DNA of 64,000 nt from Microthyrium microscopicum (Eukaryota > Ascomycota > Dothideomycetes > Microthyriales > Microthyriaceae), in assembly GCA_010405405.1 (NCBI GenBank), contig MU004232.1, positions 1,569,481 to 1,633,480 on the forward strand. Direction: 5' to 3'. Every line of letters begins with the position of its first letter. Position 1 is the first letter of the stretch. Under the pieces are notes generated by a model, which worked only from the letters and a program-made list of their open reading frames with translations, made no database searches and was not told where the DNA came from. Of this stretch, positions 36,997 through 49,500 are shown in pieces. The position numbers and the translations under genes are program-made.

Positions 36997-37857
36997 ATGG
37001 CAGGAATAGTTCAAAATATCATATCAAATAGTCTCTCAGGCTTTGTTGCCGGGGCAGTGACTACAGTCGGAGGATATGCTGGAGATGCTATCACTGGCGT
37101 AGGAAACTTCATCGAAGCCAAAGGTGAATCTGTAGGAAATGGTAAGTAAACCTGTCCCATTGCGTTTGAATAGCTTCAGGACCCATTTTAACTCATCACC
37201 TATGGAGAAGGTATCGCAAAGAAGATTGATGGCTGGGGCCAAGGCATCTCCAACGTCGGCAGCTATGCTTCGAATGCTACTGCCCCAAACGCAGGTGGAT
37301 ACGCAAAAACCGCAGTGAAGAAGCCAGCTGGACAGAAAGCTCTTCCATCTTCAGGAGCCAAGAAAGCCCTGCCCGCCCCTGCAGGCCAAAAACTTCTCAC
37401 AGCACCACCGTCGAAAGATTCGAAGGCTAAGAGTTCTGTGAACGGCACAAAAGCTAAAAGTACCGTGGCGGTGAAGAAGTCATCAGCTCCATCAACAGTG
37501 TCCACATCGACCAAGACGACTGCGTACAAGCCGGGCCCCAAGGCCGTTTCGAGTGTTGGCTCAAAGGCAGCACCTAAAGTTACCTCCAAGACGAATGCTG
37601 CTGGTAAAGTCATACCGGATGCTCGAAGTAAGCCAGGATACAAAGCGCCACCGAAGTCGACAGCTGCGGCTGCAAGGGCTGCACCATACAAAGGACCGCT
37701 TGGTGAAGGATCAACGGTTGGAGGGAATAGCTACAAACCGAATGGGGGATATACACCAAACGGTGGCTTCAAATCTGCTCCGTCAACAGCAGGGAGTGTG
37801 AAGCCTGGTAAGTCAGGAGGATACGGTGGACCGCTTGATCTTGGTGGACTAGCGTAG
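36997..37857 (+). CDS. Glycine-zipper N-terminus with basic low-complexity tail, unknown function
   Basis: Two exons (36997-37141, 37211-37857), intron 69 bp with a GTAAGT donor, give 263 residues. Residues 1-65 are Gly/Ala-rich and amphipathic (SGFVAGAVTTVGGYAGDAIT, GIAKKIDGWGQGISNVGSYA), resembling glycine-zipper segments that pack against or insert into membranes. Residues 75-215 are an Ala/Lys/Pro/Ser-rich, strongly basic and probably disordered stretch with repeated KKALPAPAGQK and SKAAPKV-like words. The tail has Gly/Tyr-rich repeats (GGNSYKPNGGYTPNGGFK, GGYGGPLDLGGLA). No signal peptide. Similar architectures occur in filamentous ascomycetes, but I cannot name the family. The splice joins N-G-I-A-K-K smoothly, supporting a real gene. 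Confidence 0.72.
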
Positions 37858-38761
37858 AGAATGGTTGTGGTGATGGATGATAAAATCGCTTGGAGTTGTT
37901 AAGATTCTCAAATCTACTACAATGTATACGTACGGTCATCGTCTCTATGGCAGATCACAACGAGCATAGGCCAGCAAATAGGTGCTGCTCTATCCTTGGA
38001 GTCGACGGGACCGGGTTGCATTCTCTCAAATTCTTCTTCTAAAGAATCAGGTTAGCTACGAGATTTTCATGTGAATGAATCTATGGAATACACGATACAT
38101 ACCTGGTGGATAATGAAAGGATACTAGCTGGTCAATAAGCTATCGTTATACTAAATGCTGGACCGTGTGTGAGCTCATACATTCAATATTAGTAAACTGG
38201 TATTCAGAGGAGCCAAATGGGCTTTTGTGCTTCGTCCCAGATAATAAAGGTTCAAGCAGAAGCATGTTGTATTGCCGTCGCGATTGACAGACAAGCAGTG
38301 ATCAGGGAGTTTATGATTTCGTTGCCGATACATCTGAGACCTTGTGTCGGGTCCTGCCTGGCAAGCTTCTCCAGGCAGAGGGTCAATTTCTAGAGACGCA
38401 TTTCTGACATAATACGATATCAATTGAACAAGATCTTTGGTGTTGATTCTGTTGAAGCTTCCAGCAGGCGCGGCAAGAAATGGCGCTAACTCATTAGGGT
38501 GTCAGGGGTAAAGCAAGCAAATACAACCAATCGGACGGCATCTAATCTGACATCTGCACGACACGAGAGCTTCCACATGCGCAGCTTTTGTTCCATCTTC
38601 CCCAGATTTATCCTGCTTTTGTGCGCCTATGCTGTGTCTCTGTTTTATTTTAGCGTTGAGCGTAACGAGACGATGAACCTTTGATTTCAGAAAAATTTAC
38701 CTCCCATCAAGCCAGCTGTCAGCTTTCGTGACAGTTAGGCAACATTCTATACGAATACACC
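37858..38761. other. Intergenic, 904 bp
   Basis: Between two plus-strand genes. Nothing recognised; the last ~100 bp form the leader of the Hook gene. Confidence 0.5.
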
Positions 38762-41164
38762 ATGGAGAAGACACCGCCAGAGCTGGACCAGGCGTTGCTA
38801 CTATGGGTGCGCATTCTCCGAAACCTTGGTCGCGATTATAAGACGAAAAGCTTACCAGATATAGATCAACTCTTTCAAACTACCCTCTCCAGTGAAGACA
38901 TGGGCCGAACTCGCCGACGGTGCTACTATATGGACTATCTTAGGTACGATATGCCAAGGGTGGCGTAACTTGAATCAGCTAACAGCCCCACAGCGGACAT
39001 CGACCCTGACTACTTTCATGACGCATTACCCGAAGATGACGCTAAATCGAACGACAATTGGATACCTCGATGGCAGAATTGGAAGTTTATCGAGAAGGAG
39101 GTGCTGCAATATATCAGAGATGAATGCGGGAGGCTGACCAACCTGGGGAGGGTCATGCATGCAGACTTAAAAGCTATAGCTACAGAGAGCTCCAAGGATA
39201 ACATTGTCAAGGTCGTGGAATGTGTACTTCTGGCGTCCATGTACTCTGATCATTCCAATGAGCGCATGATTGGTATCATGGGCTCTCTCGGACCCAAAGT
39301 CGCGGGACCGATAGCAGCCTTCATTGGAGGAATGGAAGAACTCAATGAAGCTTCGCCTGCATATGGAGACACCGAACCAAGCTCGGATGTCGACTATTCC
39401 ACTGAGGATGATCTACCAAAAGCCAGAGACTCATTCGAACGTGACCCAGAATTGGAGCGAGAAGAGAGGTTGATACAAGCTATACAGGAAAAGAAAAAGT
39501 TTGAAGCACATCTGACAGATGCGTTAGCTGAGTTGGATGAGCTGAGAGAACATACGAAAAAGATAGAAGATGAATTAGAAGAGTCAAAATACGCGTTGGA
39601 TAGACGGCGAGGAAAGTCTTTGGATGCCAAGGATTTTGCACAGCTGAATGAACGAGCGGACCAAGACCGACAGTATATCGAGGAGCTGGAGGCAGATCTA
39701 GCGAGTACCAAATCTACTCTCGAACAACAAGAACGGCAACTGGAGCGATTCAAGACCGATTCTCAAAACAAACAGGAGCTACGTGATGAACTTCAACTCG
39801 TCACAACTGAAAGAGACGAACTACGGCAGAAGGCAAAGGCGAATGAGAATCTAAGGAAGAAGATCCACACACTTCAAGAGCAAGAAAAATCTACACAGGC
39901 GCTACGGCAAGAGCTCCAAGCTGCTCAGGATCAGCTGCAAGATTATGATTCTCTTCGGGAAAGATGCTTTGCACTGGAAAAAGCGAATGAAGAAAATGCG
40001 CAAACCATCGCCAATGGAGAGCAGGAAATAATTGATCAAAAAACCGCAAAGAGAATGCTTGAATACGAGGTCAAAAATATTGCACAGAAATGGGAGCAGA
40101 GCAAAGAGCTTCTGGCTAACGCCCAAGATACTATTCGCGAGCTACAAGATGGGCTGGGGGATAATCGTCCCACTTCTCCCGGTGGAGACAAGGGTATGGG
40201 TAGTCTAGATGACGAACTCAACGCAGAATTTGGAGTCAAATCCGCTGAGTCCAAGTCACCCAAACAAAAGGAGCCATCTGTAACGGCGGAAAGCATCGTC
40301 CTACAACAGAAGCTCAACATCGCGGCATCCTCAGTCGAACGGCTAGAGAAGCGCTGTCTTGATCTGCTCCAAGAGAACTTGGGCTTCAAAGCTGTCATTG
40401 ATGATGCTGATGCACACACCAAGCAACTCCATCCATTCCAACACCAGGCCAAGAAATTGGAAGAATTGGCTCGAGAGCTCGAAGCATCCAAGAGCAAGTT
40501 CATCACTGCATCTTCACAAATCACCGACTTGCAACAACGACTCGAAGCTGCAAGAGGCAAAAGTGCCAATGACAGTGACATTGTTCTGCAGGCAAATCAG
40601 GAACGCCAACAATATATCACTGATTTGGAGCAGACTCTTCGAGACCAACGCAACCTACTTCGACATGCACTGCTCAGTGCCGAAGCACTTCAGAAGATTG
40701 ATCCATCTCAACGATGGTCTGATGAGTTCAAGCTAATTAAGCATCAGCTAGAAACCATCAGTTCCACGCCCGCCACTGAAGCTCAGCCAGTCATCAAGGC
40801 TACTGCCAACAGCATGACGGACAGGATTGAAAGTGTCCGTGGGACTTTGTCACTCAAGGAGACTATGCTAGCAGAGCGTGAGGCTGAGTTTGTGAACCTT
40901 CAATCTCATCTTGATGGGTTGAAGATGCGTCCGCCACCCGTACCACCAAAGGACGAACCATCAGACAAGGAAATGCAGAAAACACTACAACAACTTCAAC
41001 GCGAGAACAAACTGATTGCCAGCGCCTGGTACGACATTACTTGCCGACTGCAGAGTAATACTGTGCACTTGGCTCGCCGAGCGGACGGTGGTCGCAGCTG
41101 GCTATCGCGAATGCGGACATCTGTCAATACCACCAGTGGCGCAGGTCCCGGAAAAAGAATATGA
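38762..41164 (+). CDS. Hook family dynein adaptor protein
   Basis: Links early endosomes to cytoplasmic dynein in hyphae (HookA in Aspergillus). Exons inferred: 38762-38828, 38893-38943, 38994-41164, giving 762 residues. The N-terminal Hook (CH-like) domain reads LDQALLLWVRILRNL, then VKTWAELADGATIWTILADI and DPDYFHDALPEDD, then DNWIPRWQNWKFIEKEVLQY. Residues about 175-640 are predominantly heptad coiled coil. The C-terminus ends SAWYDITCRLQSNTVHLARR, a conserved segment thought to contact the FTS/FHIP cargo complex. The frame changes between LRNL and KTWAEL: a 64-bp intron with an atypical GTCGCG donor and CTCTCCAG acceptor solves it and gives the right spacing to the tryptophan; a frameshift is the alternative. 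The second intron (50 bp) is canonical. Confidence 0.85.
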
Positions 41165-44100
41165 TATGCGTCAATCTTATCAAGTTTCTGACAAACCGGT
41201 AATATTCGAACAACTGCCTTGTGAATCTATGGCCCCACGGTCTAATGCCTTGTTCACAGCCCCGAGCTATATCAGGGACAACTTTTGATATCTTGGTGTC
41301 ATATATGGGATGACAAATGCCAAACCATGTGCATGATAGCCTTAGGAACGACATTTGCAAATAACAGTGTTATATGAGGTGAAGCAGGATCGCGCCTGCA
41401 GCCAGTCTCACTTCGAAACCCAATGACAGGAAACAATTCATCTGTCAAATGAACGCGACACACTAGCCATCGTTCCTGGCGCGCCTTCATGCATGCTCCA
41501 CGTGGTATGAGGGACGTTTCAGTTGAGGCGGCTGTTTTGAGTTGCTCCACCAAAGGAAGAAATTCTCCGATAGATGCTCGGAAGTCCCAGCCAGCTTGCC
41601 CTGGCGAACAAGAAATTACATTTTGGACGCTGTCTCCAAGTTTTTGCATCATCAAAAGCATCCTTTTATCTCTTTCTGCCTGTCACGAGTATATCTGCCA
41701 TGTGGTAGAGTTTAAAATAAACGGGCTTTCGGTGGGCGGTAGCTTTTCCACCGCTCAGACCATCAGTCCCAACGTGCCGGCAGCGAAAGAAGTTTCCAGA
41801 TCAACAAACTCTATAGTCACCGTTTGGCCGGAAATTTGTGACTATTTCGGATTGTTGGGCTTCCCGGCGATTGTCCATCTAGCGGCGGTTCGTTGCGGGC
41901 TCCTGGAAGTCATAGGGCTGAGAACGATGAGATATCTGGGCTCTTGCGATCCGATCTGGTGTACGGTAGTTTGGCTAGAAAGATGGAGCAATATAGGCTC
42001 GCTCATTCGGCATTGAGGCCAAAATCCAGAAACTACAAAAGCCATCTGCAAACTTAGTAGATGGCTGTTTCGTCTTCGGAATTGGATTATCTCGGCACGT
42101 AACTTGGCCGATGAACGTTATACCCCTTAAAATTTCAAAAGATCTATAGTTTTTCCGTTATATCGATATCTGCTGCCTGTTAAGATTGTGTGCGTGCCCA
42201 CACGAGCGTTGCGGTTCGTTGCAACGTTCCTCGCGAACTGCTTGATAAACCACGCGCCTTTCCCCTGCAGGTCACAGACCGGGTCATTAATTGGCGTGGT
42301 GGCGGACTTCGTGACTGGATGAATGAGTCTTAAGTTGTGAATTTATGGCAGGCATTCGCTGCTGACTAGTGATATAAGAGTAGCACTTATTAAAAAGCCT
42401 ATTTGAACGATTCTCGCACGAGCCTCTTCCGCCGGCGGTCTTTCTAGAAGCGATACGGAAGGCATAACTATCGACTAGACGAATGATGGATGGCATTGGA
42501 GTCGAGGGTGACATCTCGGACCTAGCCTTTTAACGTGAATGTCCGACATGAACTGCGTTCTTCGATCGACGAGGAGTTCGTTCGGTGGTTGTTCGGCGAG
42601 ATCTGCTGTCATGAACTACTACACCAAGAAATATACCTGGCTGTGAGCTGGTATATGTGTTAGGATGTACGGAAGATGAGGCTCTCACGCTTGATGCCCC
42701 AGCGACCAATACAGCATCCTCCAATAGTAAACCCTTCAAATCAGCCCAGTCGTGTTTGAACAGAGAACCATTACCACGTTGCACTGTCCGGGTTCCTGAC
42801 TCTTTGCATCTGTTTCCTCGCCTTGCCCGGTCTCGCTATCGGAAATCCATCTCATTTCCTCAGACCCCAGTGCCCGTCGCATGTCAAAAAGGCTATGTGC
42901 TCGTGCTAGCATCATCAACGCAAATCATACCTTACCTTCCCGGTAGCTCACGAGTACCGCCGCCATCCATGCTCACTCATCAACGTTGTGTCTTCAACTC
43001 GCCTGCCAGCAAGGCAAGATTACCAGGCGGATTCATGCCAGCATTTAATGTGTAACTCTGGCTTTTTTTCAAGGTGTTGGCTCTGGCATCAGAACTGCGG
43101 GGCAGGCCAGGCAGATCAAACAGAGAGAGGACCAATCCATGCGTCTGGCACGTTTTACAAAGCAAGGTCTTGTGGGTTATACCGGCCAGGCCGGGCCGGC
43201 GCTCCGGCGCCTTATGCCTTTGATGACAGCAAGTTCTCGCGGCGAAAATGCCAACTTATAGGCGTCTTCACATATACAGCGGAAGACCCGCGGAACAAGC
43301 GCGGAGTGATGGTGTTTCGATATGTCTTTGTTTAGACGGAGAACATGCTAGGTTGAGAAGTTCGTTTGGTGTGCAGAGACAAGGGTGGGCGGGTCACTGG
43401 TTTTGTTGTTTTAGAATTATACAACAACGAGTTTTGTGGCGGCCATGTGTCAGTACAATCAAAGTCATAGATGCTCTAAACGCGTGTGATTGCACAGATA
43501 ACTTTGTTTGCAATGAAAATCACAGCGGATATGAGGATCTTTGGGAGCGGAGATTTGCCGTTGTTGGTGCACGAGACATCGTTCGCGGATATGCAGGCGC
43601 AAAACGTTTGTTGAAGAAACGAAACGTGCCTAATGGGGAAGCCAACTCCGCGTGGACGACACGCTGCTCTGACCGTTCGAGCAACAATAGCAGCGTCATC
43701 GGCCTTGTGCTATAGGGGATCCTAAAGCAGGATTTGACAGGGACGGCGAACCGGTTGGTTTGGGATGGTTGGAGAAAGGCTTATTTTTCCTGCTGTCGAT
43801 GCCGTGTTTCATGTTTGAATAGCTGAGCTTCGCTATAGTAGCATTGATGTACAGTAGCGAGCATGTTAAGATGATAGACATAGGATTTGGAAAGGTATTT
43901 GTGATGTAAGGGGAGAATTGAGACGACGCGAACTTCGCAGTCTCACTTGTTAAGATTTGCTTGACTAGTATTCTATAAACACACAAAAAGATATATAATA
44001 TTCGCTTTCGTTAAAATGCTCCATAAGCGAGCCATGCATCATTGCAAGTTGTGCTGCTTGTTGTTGTGCCGCCCATGAGAAATACAAATAATGCAGTACT

Positions 44101-45057
44101 TTAGGCAATCAAATTACTTCTTCTTGATGCCAACAGCATTTAGTCATGATTCAGTTGGTACAAGAATAGCAGAGGGAAAACAGAAAAGAAAAATATATGT
44201 ATAGAAGGGGTGTTGGTCATAAGGTTCGTCGTCGTGTCGGTTAGTCCTTGCGGAAAAAGAGAGCGTCTTGGTCTCCTGAAAATAGGTTTACAAATGATGC
44301 TGTTGTTGTCGTTTCTAATACCCAAATGCTTCCAAAAATGCCAATAGATGTGATGAAGATAATTTCTTGCTAGCAGATGGTGATGACCTTGCATATGCCA
44401 GTCAAGCCGCCTGAGCCTTTTGTTTCTCTGTCAAGATGCGCTGTTTATGTGTACATCGGTGTTTTTCGGACATTGAAGTGATTAACGGGGGTGAAATATG
44501 TTGTTGTTCTGAGCGGGTGGATGTATGATGTGATGATGGTGGTTTGTCTCCTTCCTTGCAGTTAATGATCCCTTATTCCTCATCGTCGTGAAATTGGTTA
44601 TAGTCCCAACCATGGTCATGCATAAATATTGCGTGGTTCATCTCGGTATAACACGCTGATCTTATATTTTTTGTATGCGGCCATTTGTGAAACATGTGTT
44701 GGCACAACAAACGCCTTGAAACTTTTCTACTTTCGGTAATGCCATGGGATGTGAGTTGGTCCAGCAAATCTCTTGACTTGGGGACTGGTCTTCTCGGAAA
44801 TCCCGCTGACCGGACACACAAAGAATAGGTCGGTTTTTGTTACAGAAGCCAGTCGTGTTTATCGTTCGTCGCGTGTACTCAAGCCTCCAGGCAGAAACAG
44901 ATCGTTCATTCCAGGCTCGAAATAGTTTGACCAGTCGGCGCCAGCTCCAAGAAACATTCTGCCCGAAAGTAGATACCTCTTCCGATTATTTGGCCGAGCA
45001 TTTCGTGACTCTACCAATCCACAGCAATACCAATCGTTTGGTCTTGGATTGAGTTTG
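41165..45057. other. Gene-poor region, 3.9 kb
   Basis: No supported gene. Opposed frames of 120-175 codons at 41299-42016 and others at 42657-43715 lack family motifs or a coherent exon structure. A GC-rich palindrome (GGCGCTCCGGCGCC) lies at about 43198-43211. The last ~900 bp are likely 3' sequence of the Myb gene. Confidence 0.45.
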
Positions 45058-46532
45058 TTATGCCTCTCGCCCGGGAGCGGATTCACGGGGTCCGGTCGTT
45101 CTGCGTTCGCCGGATCGCGCGCTGCCTCCAGAGCTGATTGAACCGCTTCTTCCATGAGAGTGATGTGATGTTCCAGTGCCTTCGCGATCACCCCAATCAC
45201 GCCCACTCAAGCTACCTTCACCGCTATCACGTCCCGGTCCAATTGCTTGTTCGTCATGAGTGGGCATCATCGCTGCGCTTCGGACGGGTGCGTATTCGGC
45301 TAGTGATTCCTGGCCCAGTTGATGACGTGAAGTGACTGAGCTGCTCCGTCGCGGCCGATTGGTCTGGTGAGGCTGAACACCTGGAGCAGAGAGATGGGCG
45401 CGGAGACCTGGTGGAGTTGGGCCGCCGCCGGCACTACTGTCTGAAAGCATCGGTGGTGATCGTGAGCCGCGAAAGCGGCTGGGAGTGTTGGTAGTTGTTT
45501 TGGTGTTGGGAGCTGGGTGCGGTTGAAAAACGGGGACGTTGGCGCGCTGAGCCATGTCCTCGCAACCCATTTGCCAGTGCATTGCTTCGACGGCGCGCCA
45601 GGGGAGGCCCATCTCCTTTGCGATCATGTCCCACATGTCTTTCTTGAATCTGGATGGATGAAGTCAGTACTGTTAGATATAATGTATCCATTCTCGTAAG
45701 ACTGGACGTATCAACTCGTTTGAGATGATGTAAACCACTGTGAAAGTTTACGAGCTTCATTTCTGGTCGTAGCTTACCTGTTGTACAATCTCGCAAGCTT
45801 GTTCTTCTTCTCTTCGTCCCAGTCAGGTCGCTTTTCGCTGTAATTCTGGTATCGAAGACGACAGGAAATGGCACTACGACCTGGTAGACGCTTCGAAATG
45901 TCCTCCCATTTCATTCCTCCTCGACGAAGTTCGATAGCAAGTGCATCTTCTTCAGGTGTCCATTTGCCCATCTTCTTGGGTGGAGAGTCGTGCAAAATGT
46001 GCCCGGCTTGAGCTGCAGTTCGCTTCTGCGGTACTGATCCTGTGGGAATCGACGGGTTTGGTCCCAGAGGCGGGAGACCATGGTGTCCGTACGCTGCTGG
46101 CATAGAAGGCGCTGGTGCTCCCGAGTAGTATGGTTGAAGAGGATGTCCATACGAAGGCGCCATTGCATGGGCTGGTGGTGGCGCATGCTGCTCATGAGAG
46201 GAAGGATGATGTGGAGGACCTGGATGGAGAGATGATACTGGTGGTAGTTGAGGTAATTGAGATGGTGGTCCTGGTCCGCCTGGTCCTCCTGGCCCTATGG
46301 GAGCGAGAGTTGGAGGTGGATGAGATGTGCCATACGCTGACGGGGGAGGACCAGGCTGATATGACGGTCTTGATGTCGCTGTCGATCCATTTGTGACAGT
46401 GGTACTTGTTGAGCTGCGCTGCCTGTCGTCGCGAGACGCCGGGTCTCGCGACTCTAGAAGTTGTGAGATATCCAGCGCGTTATAGTGCCGTGAACCAGAC
46501 TGTATTGTCCAGCCCAACGACGGAGAGGAAGC
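45058..46532 (-). CDS. Myb/SANT-type DNA-binding regulator (5' exon unresolved)
   Basis: Nuclear DNA-binding protein with two Myb/SANT-type repeats. Exons seen: 46532-45778 and 45649-45058, separated by a 128-bp intron. The N-terminal half is Pro/Gly/Ser/His-rich and disordered. The first repeat is GKWTPEEDALAIELRRGGMK then WEDISKRLPGRSAISCRLRY; the second, split by the intron, is EEKKNKLARLYNRFKKDMWD then MIAKEMGLPWRAVEAMHWQM. The C-terminal tail is Ser/Arg/Gly-rich. This matches a conserved fungal Myb family that includes regulators of conidiation. No ATG is in frame in the visible first exon, so the start lies in an upstream exon joined at 46532 (TTTCAG acceptor). One candidate uses an ATG at 46633 with a 38-bp intron (46565-46602), which is suspiciously short. 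The TC-rich leader reaches back to about 47.2 kb. Confidence 0.82.
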
Positions 46533-49500
46533 CTGAAAGGAATACAGATTCCAGCAGTTGTGGGCTTTTAGAAAGTTGCTTGATCAGTGTAACCCTCCTC
46601 ACTTCGACGAGCCCTTTTGAAACTGCAAGTCATAGAGCTGCAAGCCAGATTAGGCTGCAAGTCACAGTTCTTACTCCTTCCTAGGAATGTCTAAGAAGTA
46701 AAGCAAAACTGGGCTGCATGAGGATCTAGTGCGATCGCTCCCGGCAAGATTCCGACTCGCTGTGACAGCACGTTAAGATCAACAATTGGGCCGAACTGGC
46801 CAAACTGCAACCAACAACCCAAGATGGAGCTTGTTTGGAAGCTAATGAATCAATGACGAAGGAGGAATGGTCGACCAAGGCGTTAGAGCTGTTTACGCTG
46901 GTCAGAGTCTTGACTGCGGTGGATATGAAGCTGTCAAAGGGGTGATGAAATGTAAGATGAAGATATTGTTGACAAATTACAACCGTAAAGAAATAAGAAG
47001 ACGGTGAGGAAAGAATGAAAGATGATGCGTAATAATAGATCTGATAAGGAGTGACTGAAAGAAAAGACAGCTGTAAGCCTTGCTGGCAGAGTGCTTTGGT
47101 AGTAGCCGTCGCCTCGCGATTTCTTGGGCCTTGGAGCGATGCAGATGGGTATCTGCAAGTCCCGCCACGCAGGGAGATGGGTGTGTTCAGGAGGGTAGGT
47201 ATCTCTTGGGTATAAAACCAACACAACCGGGGATAGCACTGACAAGATGAGCAGACGGGGGCTTTGGTGAGCCACTAGTGTGTCTTGCAGGCCCGTAATG
47301 AGAGTGTATTATATTCGACCAGGTGATGTTCTCGCAAGAACCTGTTCTCAGGCTGTAAATGGTCGCCTCCTAGTGACAAGACGCGGACCAGCTCCACGGC
47401 TCGAGGACAAGGGATGAAACGATTTCTGTCCAATGATACTGCGTAGACTGGTATAGTATGGGGTGCAGTCAAGTAGGCTGTAGCCACAGCCTGGGGAAGT
47501 TGAAGAAATAAGAAACGTTTAGGCTGGAATGTTCAGAGTGTACAAGAGTAGTCAAGAATCGGCAGCATGATATTTCTGTTTGAACACACTGTGCTGTCAC
47601 TCTTCAGCAAGGACATGGGCTCGAACGCGCAGCCACACAGTTTTGCACGCCCGAGGTAAGGTTACGGAGCCAGGATTAACCTCAGAAGAAAAGTTAATGG
47701 CTTATCAAGGATCATCGCAAATGCGTGAAATGGGGACCGTGAGGCTCATGGCATGAGGAATACTACGTGGGTGGTATTATAGGAGATCCAAGAGTTCGGA
47801 AGGTTATGCCTGACATACCTTTCTCAGAATGAGGTGTCAAAGCTTCTATGTTCCATGATTGGCCAGGGCAACTATCGTTTGGAGTGCTTTCAGAATGTTC
47901 GACTTGGAAACGGAGCCACAGGCAACCTTCTTGGGGAATTTTGTGCCCGAAGAATATGCCAACGCAAGCGGCTCCGCCATGAGGCGGTGAACATCTCCAG
48001 ATTGACCAATTGTCTGAACCTTTTGAAGAGCTGGTCTATACAGGGCTACTTTTTTAAGCAAGATGAGCTGGCGAACGATGATCTGCGTTTTTGATACTTC
48101 TCATTCGAGCGCTTCCACAAACCTGAAGAGCTGACGCCCTGTCTTCGTAGTCCATCAAGGCGGTGCTATGCAGGTAGATTCCTCAGCAGGCTAAAACAAG
48201 CTCTTCTGGCGATGGCGTGGACTGTCATATCAAAAGGTTAGGCGGGTCAAACCGCTTGTGGCTTTTCAGTTCATGCTTGTATCTGCTTCTAGTTGACTGG
48301 GAGGTGTGGCACGCCCATCAAGCCGGAAGAATTACGCTCTTGAATGTGCAATAGGGAGGTAATCTGCTTCTGTTCGCCAACCAATCTGGTTAGGTTACTT
48401 TTGCGATCTCTGGCTTACCGAACTGGCTAATGAAGGGATGAGATCTTAGTGGAAACCTGGCAAGGTCGCACACCTCGACAAGATGTCCAGGACGGTGCGG
48501 CTCCCGCGGATGGTGCCTTGTGCAACGAAAGAATTGTCATTGCCCCACGTGAGAAAACCAAACAGGAGGAAAAGGCCCTGGCTGTCGGGACTTACGGAGT
48601 ATTCTCCTGGATAGTGTGGATTATAGTAGTCTCGAATATAGACATGGGGGCAAACTATGAATCGGCGTGGGTATAGGGGCGACATACAGGGGCCAGGCCG
48701 GCCAGATTATTATACCAGGGCAAGATCTGATTATTACCTCTGTTCTTGTCAAGTAGGTAGTTTTCAGCCAGGTACTGTACTGGCTGGATATTTTGATAGG
48801 TATGGATTATCTCGTATAGAAGCAATCCTCTAGATGTGGACAATGCCTCTCACAACACATAGCCGAGGCGAACTTGTTGACGAACTAGTATTGACACAGA
48901 CGCGTGGATGGGATATCGCTGCTTGAGGACTCCTGATGAAGTAATTAGGACAGGATCATGGCTGTTCAAGTAGAAGGCATATGCGCCTAGTTCTAGGTGG
49001 TATTGGTTGGATTGTGTAGCCAGTGAGAGGTAAGAACAGACCAAAGTCAGGCCCCTCACAGCCAGGCAGTTCTCAAGCTGGCTGCTGGAGATGTCGAGAG
49101 GAATGTTTTGCAGCGGCAACGACAAAAGCAAGTAGGATCAGACGTCAGAAACCGGATGGTGTACGTGCAGTGCAGGCATGCCAGAACGGAACGCACAGAT
49201 CGCGGGTTCGGGATTCAAAATGATCGTGGGTGCAGCTTGAATGAGGCATCCTCGGCCCGTCAATGCTGGCATAATTTCAACATCAAACAGTTGTTTGGCC
49301 CCAAGTCCGTATCTACAAGCAGGCTGTTGCGCGCCGCTTTGCCGGTCCGGGTGATTTTTGATAGAAACCGATGATTTACTCAATTGACACAGTAACGAGA
49401 AATATGAAAGGCTCTCAATCAATCCAGTTTCCGAGATGACCTCGGTAGGTAGGTTAGTACTGGGCAAGTACTTGGAAGTTCATCGCAACGTCTACTCCGG

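Noticed and set aside
41299-42016. Opposed 120- and 175-codon frames
   Set aside because: They overlap antisense without family features, so I treat them as chance frames.
43248-43715. 155-codon plus-strand frame
   Set aside because: Sequence is low in family-like patterns and has no supporting exon structure.
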